Source of the DNA: Porphyra umbilicalis
Lineage: Eukaryota > Rhodophyta > Bangiophyceae > Bangiales > Bangiaceae
Reading direction: 5' to 3'
Assembly: GCA_002049455.2 (NCBI GenBank)
Contig: KV918773.1
Location: 62,001 to 126,000, forward strand
Length of the DNA stretch: 64,000 nucleotides
The translations under genes and the position numbers were made by a program. The notes beneath the pieces were generated by a model, which worked only from the letters and a program-made list of their open reading frames with translations, had not been told where the DNA came from and ran no database searches. Positions 57,231 to 64,000 of the stretch are shown in pieces (the stretch's first letter is position 1; every line of letters starts with the position of its first letter).

Positions 57231-57862
57231 TGTCCCTGCGGCAACCCGATTGGGTTTGCGTCGCGGTCCAGCACCACACCGACGAGACGGGTGCCATGCT
57301 CGTCGATATGCGCTGGGCGCCCCAAGCAGCAAGCCAAGAGGAGAATGTTCCTGCCCTTTGGGCATGTTTCCTCCTCGCGGAGATTCCCGTAGACCCGCCG
57401 GCTGCCTCTTGGGCATTGAGCCGCCCCGCTTTCGAGAACCGTAATGCGGTATGGGGCTTCCATACGGTCGACCTTTCCACCACCGCCGCCGGCACCCATC
57501 TACCCCGTTTCCTGCCCTTGTCACCCGCGGACGCCGCGCGCGGCTGCGCAGCGGTGTTCTCAGTAGACTGGGTGGTCGAAAACGGGTGGGCCAACCCCCC
57601 CTTTTCTTTCCTGCCGCAGGTCCTGGCCCGCATCACCTCTTATTCCTGTGACCTCACCCTCGTCGCCTCGCGTTGGCAACACTTGTCTTGGTGGGCGCTC
57701 GCGACGCGCTACTGCGCCGCTCGGGTGAAACTCAACCCCCCCTATCCCACATTCACGATGACAGGCTGCACCGCCTTCTCCCCGCCGCCCGTGTGGCAAG
57801 CTGTGATCTTCCACTTTGAGAAGGCTCACATCACCTGGGTCAACGCCGGGGCCACCGCTTAG
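57197..57862 (+). pseudogene. Distal RNase H/DIRS-like domain of a gypsy-type Pol
   Basis: The last about 210 residues align with the C-terminal extension of gypsy-1 Pol: MRWAPQ/VSWTES, EENVPALW/KEAIPVAW, ALSRPAFENRNAVWGFHT/ALRHFSRLNRVYGPYT, ENGWANPPFSFLPQVLARI/PNGFLVPPVQHLDSVLRRL, VASRWQHLSWWALATRY/VIPQWTNTSWYATAIRA. The pattern also matches the region after RNase H of DIRS-type elements (WGPHTVD ... NPPF). Homology begins about 57230; the first codons are copia LTR. It is most simply the 3' end of the gypsy-2 pol, separated from its gag by copia-3. Confidence 0.6.
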
Positions 57863-58353
57863 CGGTGCCGCTGTTGAGGGCCCGTAAGCCGCTTGCCCCC
57901 CGACTCGTCGCTGTCGGCATAGAAGAACCGCACGTCGGCAGAGGCTACGCGGTGTGCCGCCCGCACCTCATCCCGGATACGACCAATATCGTCCTCCATG
58001 TGCGTCGCCCGGCGGAGTTCTTTGACGATCTTGACGATGCCGTCCATCGCCTCCCCCATCGTGCGATCGCTGGACGTCCGGAGGGACGCGTGCCGCCGGT
58101 CCACGCTACTGCGCAGCACCCGGCTGATGGCCAGCGCCACGGCGCCGGCCGGCGCGCCGCCCGCCGCGGCCAGGCGATTCAGAGCCGCCGCCGGCAGGTG
58201 CGTCCGGAGCGCGTCGCCTTCCGGCGCGAAGGACCCCACGCCGTACCACGTGAGGTGCGCCGCGTGGAGGGGCTCCACATGCTGCACCTCGGACGGCCTC
58301 GGGCGTTTCCCCCGCGGAGTCCCCCGGCTCCCACGCGATCCAGTTGCCCCCAC
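57859..58353 (-). CDS. Hypothetical protein fragment
   Basis: Convergent with and overlapping the end of the previous ORF. The composition is protein-like in this frame only: VEPLHAAHLTWYGVGSF, GAVALAISRVLRSSVDRR, DRTMGEAMDGIVKIVKELRR, ATHMEDDIGRIRDEVRAAHR, ADVRFFYADSDESGG. Mainly amphipathic helix, then a short acidic tail. Upstream, another frame (58873-58500) reads Ala/Thr/Val-rich, so an indel or intron may link them. No family recognised. Confidence 0.4.
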   Translation of the reverse strand: MGATGSRGSRGTPRGKRPRPSEVQHVEPLHAAHLTWYGVGSFAPEGDALRTHLPAAALNRLAAAGGAPAGAVALAISRVLRSSVDRRHASLRTSSDRTMGEAMDGIVKIVKELRRATHMEDDIGRIRDEVRAAHRVASADVRFFYADSDESGGKRLTGPQQRHR

Positions 58354-59007
58354 CGTCGACCGGGCCGCTCCATCGGCACCGGCCGGCGACCGGCCGCGCC
58401 GCGCGTCGCCCGGTCGGGGCGCATACGCGCCACCGTCGGCCCGCCCTCACGCTCCGGCGGGCGCCGGCCGCTGCCGTCGTCGTTTCGACGCTTTTGGCGG
58501 TGTCCGCGACTTCTGGCTGCCATTCAAAGATTCCCCCATCGCCGCCGCGCCACTGGGTGTCGACGTCGCCGGCGGCGGCGTTGCCCGTTCGGGCGTCGTC
58601 TTGTGCCGATGGCTTGGCGTCCCGCGTCTCGGCGGCGGTCACCGCGTGCGTCGCTGCAGAGACGGTGGTGACTGCGCTCGGCGCGACCCCGCCCGCGGCC
58701 GATGCGCGGACGTCGCCCGACGAGACGCAGTTGCCCGACGTGACGACCCCCGACAGGGAGACCGCGTTCGCATTGTCGACGCCATCGCCGGCTGGGCCCG
58801 CGACGGCACCCACTGGGCGTCGCCCCGGGCACGCCCTCTGGGCGACGACCGCGACGGCGAAACGGCCCGCCATGACGGCGATCCCGAGCTTGCCGCCGCC
58901 GCAATCTTCCTGGCCGTGTTGATGCCTCCAAAACGCGTGTACCCAGCCCCTACGTCCCCAGCCGCCCCCGGCGGTCCCCGCGCCGTGAAGCGCCGCGACG
59001 TCGCGCG

Positions 59008-59916
59008 CTAGGCCGGACTTGGGGAGTCGACGCCTTTAGCGTCCAACGCTATTCGAAACCCGTATTTGTTCGTCGCGTCGTCCGCCTTCGCCGAAAAGTG
59101 CTTTTGCCCGAGCGGCAAGCCCGCAGCCGCCACCACGTCTCCCACTTTGGGAAGCAGCACCGCCATGCCTTGAAGCAGCCGCTGCAGCCTGGCGTGCGTA
59201 CTCGCACTCCTCTCCGCCATGTCATCCAACCGGAGGCGCATCAGCCGGTGAACAAAGGCTTTGAAGATGCTGTGGACTCGCCCGCCGACGAGGTCAGCCA
59301 GCAGCGCGATGGCGGTGAGCTGCACGCGCTCCACGACGTACATGTCGCAGAGGCAGCTGCGGTCGTCCCTCATCATGCGGTCGAAAACAAAAGACAGCAT
59401 GGTGGGGTACGCCACTTGCAGCCCCCGCGGCAGCATCAACTCGCCCAGCGCCTCCGGGACGGGCCGCCAGCCGGCGCCGTTCAAGCTGTTGGCAGGGTGG
59501 CCGGCCATCATCGGGTACGGGACGTCGTCGCCCTCGCGCGCCGGGACGTCCACCTCCATTCGTGCTTGGTTTACCGCCACGCGGTCGCCTTCCGCCAGAA
59601 GGAGAGTCAGAGCTTGCCCAACCCGCTCGGGTTTCCGCAAAGAGCTGGTGTCTGGTCGCTCGACCGGCGGGAGCGCCCGTGCCTCTGTCCCCGTGTTCAC
59701 ACGACGGGCGTTTTTGTCCGCCGCCTCCCCGGTGTAGTACGCCGGCGCGTCCATCGCCTCTTGGTGCTGCGCCTCGGCGGCCTGAACGTACTCGAGGCCC
59801 GCCAACGTCCGAAGATACGAGAGCGAAAACTCCATTTGGTACTCCACCGGCGGGGTCACCTCCTCCGGCATGAGGCACATCGTCGGCAACCGCGCCCACC
59901 TGCATCTGGATGTCAT
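59008..59916 (-). CDS. Hypothetical helical protein
   Basis: 302-residue frame. MPEEVTPPVEYQMEFSLSYL near the N-terminus is the likely start (Met about 59871). It continues with ALTLLLAEGDRVAVNQARME, QVAYPTMLSFVFDRMMRD, CDMYVVERVQLTAIALLADL, IFKAFVHRLMRLRLDDMAER and KYGFRIALDAKGVDS. Largely helical, ordinary composition, no known motif. It lies on the same strand as the fragment at 57859-58353 and may be the same gene before an intron. Whether host or transposon is undecided. Confidence 0.45.
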   Translation of the reverse strand: MTSRCRWARLPTMCLMPEEVTPPVEYQMEFSLSYLRTLAGLEYVQAAEAQHQEAMDAPAYYTGEAADKNARRVNTGTEARALPPVERPDTSSLRKPERVGQALTLLLAEGDRVAVNQARMEVDVPAREGDDVPYPMMAGHPANSLNGAGWRPVPEALGELMLPRGLQVAYPTMLSFVFDRMMRDDRSCLCDMYVVERVQLTAIALLADLVGGRVHSIFKAFVHRLMRLRLDDMAERSASTHARLQRLLQGMAVLLPKVGDVVAAAGLPLGQKHFSAKADDATNKYGFRIALDAKGVDSPSPA

Positions 59917-59919
59917 TTT

Positions 59920-60500
59920 CTGCGTCGCACCGCTTCTCTAGCCCTGTACACGACATCGGGACGACTCTCGACGTGCTCCAATAAATACTTTTTTGCATCT
60001 TGTCGTCCTTTTCTAGTCCGTATATGTCATTTCTCTGCTGCAATGTCCTCGGCCGCGACCGGTCGATTCTAAGGCTGGGAGCGTGAGGACTTGACCGCCA
60101 ACCCGACGTTAGGTCAGTCCATAATGATACCAAAGGCAGGCAAATGCGTGCAACCATCCGGCCATCCGCAACAACTGTGTCGGCTGGAGTTCTCCGATCC
60201 GGTTAGGACATCATTTTATCTGCATCTCAAGCGTTAGGGTGGGTCCTCAATCCACCCCAGTGCGCCCAGTGGCCCAAGTGAGCGTCGCCGTGCCTGTAAA
60301 CAAGCACGAGGAACGTTTTTTGACCACGTGCTTGGGGGCTACAGGAAGTAAACCGAGTCCGTGCAGGACTGACTGCAGATGATTCGTTGGACCTGTGGTC
60401 TAACAATCGCCAGTCACGCAGGTGTGCCTTCTCGACGCCACCAGAGAGACCCACAGCGAGGACGGGCGTCTCTAATGCGACCACGATTCTCGTTTGATCA
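59920..60500. other. No recognisable gene
   Basis: Short frames only; no domain, LTR terminus or splice pattern seen. Confidence 0.4.
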
Positions 60501-60503
60501 GCT

Positions 60504-60850
60504 CTCACGGCCAAGACACTCCCAAATGACTTGGCCTGTGCGCGAGCCTCCGAAAAAAGGGCCTTTGAGGCCGTCTGAGGGCATTTCCATCACACGGTTG
60601 GCAGTGATTCAGGAATTTGGTGTGGCGAGGACCCGAAGAGCTTCCACTCGTGGAAGAGGTCTGACGGGTGAGATGTCATCCAATTTCATCCAATGCAGTA
60701 CAATGTCAGCAAAAACATGTAGATGCTAACAGAGGTCTCACGGCCAAGACACTCCCGTATGACTTGGGCTGTGCGCGAGCCTCAGAAAAAGGGCCGTCGA
60801 GGCCGTCTGAGAGCATCTCTATCACACGTTTGGCAGTGATTCAGGCTCTG
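60504..60850. repeat. 115-bp sequence repeated at 233-bp spacing
   Basis: CTCACGGCCAAGACACTCCC ... GTGCGCGAGCCTC ... TTGGCAGTGATTCAGG occurs at 60504-60613 and 60737-60845, about 88% identical. Confidence 0.7.
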
Positions 60851-61605
60851 ATTTCGGCGCCGTCAAGGGCGACGCTGTCGGGGCCCGCGTCGCCGTCGGC
60901 TGCGCCGCCCCCCCGACCGGCGGCGGTGGAACCTCCATCCAGCCGGAACCCCCCTCCAGCACGTACGTGTGTACGTGGAGGTCCGCGTCTGTAGGGTGCA
61001 CCAACCGCCGCACCCCCCCCTCCCCGCCCCTTCCCCCCACCCGCCCACCCCCCCTGGTCATTTTCGTCCGCAATGTCGCCCACGCGCACGGTGGCGACGC
61101 GCGGCACCAGGTCCGCGTCGGCAGCGGTCACGTCCAGCCGCCCCCTCCAAAAAAATTGGGGGCGGCGGGGGGGCGGGGGAGGCGCCGCCGACGGTTCCGC
61201 CGCCGCCGCCCACGGTGAGTTGGGGGGCCGGGGGGCAGGGGGGTTGGAGGGTAGCGCGCCGCCAAATTCGGAGAGAGGCGGAGGGAGGAAAAGAGGCGAT
61301 GGGGGGGGAGGGGGCCGGCCAGAGCGGGGGCGCCTATAGGGCTGCGGCGAATTAGGAAAAGGGTAATGCGGGGGCGGGGAGGCGCGGCGGGGTGGGGCGG
61401 GGCAAACAATGAGGCGAAGGGATGGCGGACAGTCGGGCGGGGAGATGACGGACAGACTGTTGTACTGTCGCGACCGTCGCCGCCACTCATGTGTCGTCTC
61501 GCCCACAAGAATCGCCGTACCTGACAACCTGGTTGCAACCGCTTCCGTTGCCGCCGCAACTGTCTGGACGGCCGCCGCTGCAGCGGCCAAGCACGAGAAC
61601 ACCAC
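60841..61605 (-). CDS. Low-complexity hypothetical ORF
   Basis: 254 codons open on the minus strand. The N-terminus MVFSCLAAAAAAVQTVAAAT is hydrophobic and Ala-rich, followed by Arg, a Pro-rich stretch, then RLDVTAADADLVPRVATVRV and GDIADENDQGG, the only part with normal composition. GC-rich sequence also opens other frames, so this may be partly artefactual. No family recognised. Confidence 0.25.
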   Translation of the reverse strand: MVFSCLAAAAAAVQTVAAATEAVATRLSGTAILVGETTHEWRRRSRQYNSLSVISPPDCPPSLRLIVCPAPPRRASPPPHYPFPNSPQPYRRPRSGRPPPPPSPLFLPPPLSEFGGALPSNPPAPRPPNSPWAAAAEPSAAPPPPPRRPQFFWRGRLDVTAADADLVPRVATVRVGDIADENDQGGWAGGGKGRGGGGAAVGAPYRRGPPRTHVRAGGGFRLDGGSTAAGRGGGAADGDAGPDSVALDGAEIRA

Positions 61606-61609
61606 GAAG

Positions 61610-61960
61610 AACTACCGAAGAGCACACATAGACCTGATCTCAGAAAGAGTCAGGTGCCAAACAACCTTCTTCAAAATATTTCAATTCTTAAGCATCTTTG
61701 AAAATGTCGTTCATCAGTATGTACTTCATCGTGCAACTGTTCTCTATGAGCATTGTGATTGGCCATAGAATCCAACAATTGCACTACCGGAGTATTTCTT
61801 CACCTATTCGGCGGCTATTTCTCGTTTTCGAAATTCGCTTTCTTGTTCTTGAATGGAAATCGTTCGTCAATTGTACACCAGTGCTCGATGTTGTTTCCTG
61901 AAAAGTTCTGTCAACTCCGTGGCGTTCTGGAGATCGGGACAATTATGCATGTCGTGAGGG
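61610..61960. other. AT-richer spacer
   Basis: Low-GC sequence between two GC-rich blocks with no recognisable gene. It may include the promoter region of the downstream gene. Confidence 0.4.
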
Positions 61961-62012
61961 AGCTCGCGGGATCTCCCCGTCGATCACAGCGAGGATATGG
62001 GGGGTGGCAGCC

Positions 62013-62014
<2 letters not shown>

Positions 62015-62050
<36 letters not shown>
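62015..62050. repeat. (GCC)n microsatellite
   Basis: About 12 consecutive GCC/CCG units upstream of the ATG at 62337. Confidence 0.9.
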
Positions 62051-62336
62051 ACACCGCCCCGCCCTGCCGCCGCGCACGCGGCTGCCGTGACGCCCCGTGC
62101 GCCGGGGCGGCCGGCGGCGGCGGCTGCGGTGGCGGGGCGGCCACGCGCCACGCTGTGCCGTCCGTGACGCGACGGCGGTCGACAGCCGCCTTTACGGAGG
62201 CGGCCACCACAGGCACCGGCACCGCCCTCTTCCCCCTCCGTGCCACCCACCCGACCCGTGCCACAACAGCAGTGGCGGCGGAGACGGCGGCGGTGGCGGC
62301 GTCCCCGCGCGGCCCTGCCACCACACTTGGACGGCC

Positions 62337-64000
62337 ATGGCCTCGTGCCGCCGCCTTCTCTTCACCGCCATCCTCGCTGCCGCCGTCACGGCCGCCGTCT
62401 GCGTGGCGGACGGCCCCCCCGCCGTCGGCGGTGGGGTGGTCGGCGCGCCCGCCGCGACCGCTGCCACCGCCGCCGCCGCCGCCGCCGCCGCGTCCGCCGC
62501 CGCGCCACCCGACGCCCGGCCACGCCGCCCGGCCGCGGGCACGCGGCGGTTGTGGAGACACCGCGGGGCGGCGGGGGCGACGGCAGTGACGGCGGCGGCG
62601 ACGGCGGCGACTGCGGCGGCGAGAGAAGCGACGGCAGCGGCGACGGCTGCGATGGCGGCGGCGGCGGCGGCGGCAAAGGCGGCGGCGACGGCGATGACGG
62701 CGGCGGCGGCGGCAGCCTCAGAGGCGGCAGCGACGGCAGCGGCGGCAGGAATGCCGGCACAGGCGCCGACGGCGGCACCGACGACAGTGGCGGCGGCACC
62801 GGCCGCCGAAATGGCGGCAACGGTGCCGGCAGCGACGGCGACGACGGCGGCGACGGCGGCGGCCGGGGCAGTGGCGATAGGAACCGCGGAGCCCCTGACG
62901 GCGGCAGCAACTGCAGTGGCGGCGGCAACGGCAACACCCCCAACGGCCGCGGCTGCGGCGGTGGCGGCAGCAACGGCGCCGACGGCGCCGATGGCGGCGG
63001 CAAGGGCGGTCGCGGTGGCAACGGCGACGCCCCCGACGGCGGCGGCAACGGCGATGGCGACGGCGACGGCAACCTCCCACGCTTGCCCCCTCCCAACCCC
63101 CACCACACACATCGACACGGGCGGCCTCGACCTCCAAGGCGACGACGATTGGGCGGCGGACCCGCCCCCCCCACGCCCATTTCCACTCGGCAGCGGCGTT
63201 GCGGGCGGCTGTGAGCCCCTTCTTCCCTCTTCCCCCACCCCCCCCCCGCCTACATTCTTAACGACGGCACTTGCGGGCAGCTGAATAGACAAATCGCGTC
63301 GCTCCTCAACGTCGTGGCCCTCGCACCCTCCCTTGCCGTCGACATGGCGGCGGCGGGGGCGCGGTCCCCTCCGCGCCCGCCCCCCAACATCGTCGTGCCG
63401 CGCTTGACGGCAGGCTCGGATACCCGGCGCAACGCGCAGGCGACGCAGCGCCCGACGGTAGCACCGCTCGCGTTGCCGCAGCCGCCGCCGCCGTTCCCGC
63501 CGCCGCGCGTCGACCGGCCGGCGGCGGGCGCGCCCACGCTCGCAGCAGCAGCGGCGGCGGTTTCGCCGCCGCCGCCGCCGCCGCTGCTGCAGACGCTGCC
63601 ACCACTACCCGCGGCAACGGTCCCCCCCCGGCCCCCCCGGCGCTTTTACTTTCACGGCGCCGCCGGAGCGGCGCCGGCGCCCGCGTGCGGAGGCGCCAAG
63701 CCCCTCAATGGCGCCGGAGGCTACTTCACGCTCTCGGGCCTAGTCCCCGCGCTCCCCGTCGCCGCTTCTGTCGGCACCCCCGCCGGGCGTTGCGTCGCCG
63801 CCGCGGCGGCAGCGCCAGGCGGCCTCCGCCTCCCCCCCAGCGCAAGCCTCGGGGGCACCCCGGGGGGCCCCCCTGTCCGCGCCGCCCGCAGCAGCTACCA
63901 CATCGACGCGGAAGTCGGGAGCATGACGGTCGGCCAGCCCGTTAGTTGGAGCGGCGCCCCGCGGGCGCCCCGGTCGCACACGCCAGGCCTTGGCTGGCTC
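62337..64000 (+). CDS. Secreted O-fucosyltransferase-like protein, partial
   Basis: ATG at 62337 gives MASCRRLLFTAILAAAVTAA, a textbook signal peptide or signal anchor (basic start, hydrophobic core, small residues), followed by about 200 residues of Ala/Thr repeats (62,450-63,080) and a short acidic/Pro linker (DLQGDDDWAADPPPPR). At a C-rich run (about 63236-63247) the frame must change. The next frame reads YILNDGTCGQLNRQIASLLN then VVALA, resembling the GGLNNQ/GxLNxQ donor-binding motif and helix of GDP-fucose O-fucosyltransferases, and stays open to the window end (FYFHGAAGA, PLNGAGGYFTLSGL, SYHIDAEVGSM). A Golgi/ER glycosyltransferase is inferred. The frame break may be a homopolymer error, an intron or a mutation. 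Confidence 0.45.

Noticed and set aside
57859-59916. Minus-strand ORFs as the tyrosine recombinase of a DIRS element
   Set aside because: No R-H-R-Y pattern is visible, and the neighbouring ORF is better explained as a gypsy Pol tail.

Overview
Nuclear DNA of a GC-rich eukaryote. Evidence: spliceosomal introns (GTAAGT donors, about 120-220 bp), LTR retrotransposons of the Ty3/gypsy and Ty1/copia classes, DNA transposons of the Tc1/mariner and PIF/Harbinger classes, and host-type reading frames with very long Ala/Pro/Gly-rich, CGG/GCC-rich stretches. A bangiophyte red alga (Porphyra/Pyropia-like) is my best guess from composition and intron style; this is inference, and an oomycete or another GC-rich alga is not excluded. 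No rRNA, bona fide tRNA gene, CRISPR array or prokaryotic operon is visible.

Layout. 0-8.7 kb: a dead Tc1/mariner transposase (2.2-3.2 kb), a three-exon minus-strand zinc-finger gene (3.5-5.1 kb), then mostly non-coding DNA. 8.7-12.8 kb: a GC-rich island and a 15-bp minisatellite. 12.3-26.5 kb: a PIF/Harbinger-like unit (plus-strand Myb/SANT-like gene, minus-strand transposase) split by a young chromodomain Ty3/gypsy element (gypsy-1, 15709-24617, two 393-bp LTRs). 28-34.5 kb: minus-strand, transposon-like coding blocks (a C2H2 zinc-finger gene and a broken multi-exon gene), interrupted by a GC-rich island with inverted repeats at its ends. 36.7-41.0 kb: a complete LTR element without recognisable gag or pol, with CTAAC target duplications and an internal 461-bp tandem array. 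41.0-42.7 kb: a minus-strand hypothetical gene. 43.2-53.2 kb: copia-1, split inside its reverse transcriptase by a complete copia-2 (46891-52233, GCGTC duplications). 53.3-57.9 kb: the 5' part of a second gypsy element (gypsy-2), a truncated copia-3 related to copia-2, a short inverted copia LTR end, and an ORF homologous to the unusual C-terminal tail of gypsy-1 Pol. 57.9-61.6 kb: minus-strand hypothetical ORFs and a duplicated 115-bp sequence. 62.3-64.0 kb: the start of a probable host gene for a secreted O-fucosyltransferase-like protein that runs off the window.

How it fits together. The window is a transposon graveyard with at least two datable nesting events: gypsy-1 into Harbinger and copia-2 into copia-1. 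In both, the disrupted reading frame continues exactly across the target-site duplication. The most unusual signals are (i) an antisense Pol III promoter (A box, B box, T5 terminator) inside both copia-2 LTRs, (ii) a DIRS-like distal domain attached to the C-terminus of a chromovirus Pol and found again at 57 kb, and (iii) the gag/pol-less LTR element carrying a tandem array.
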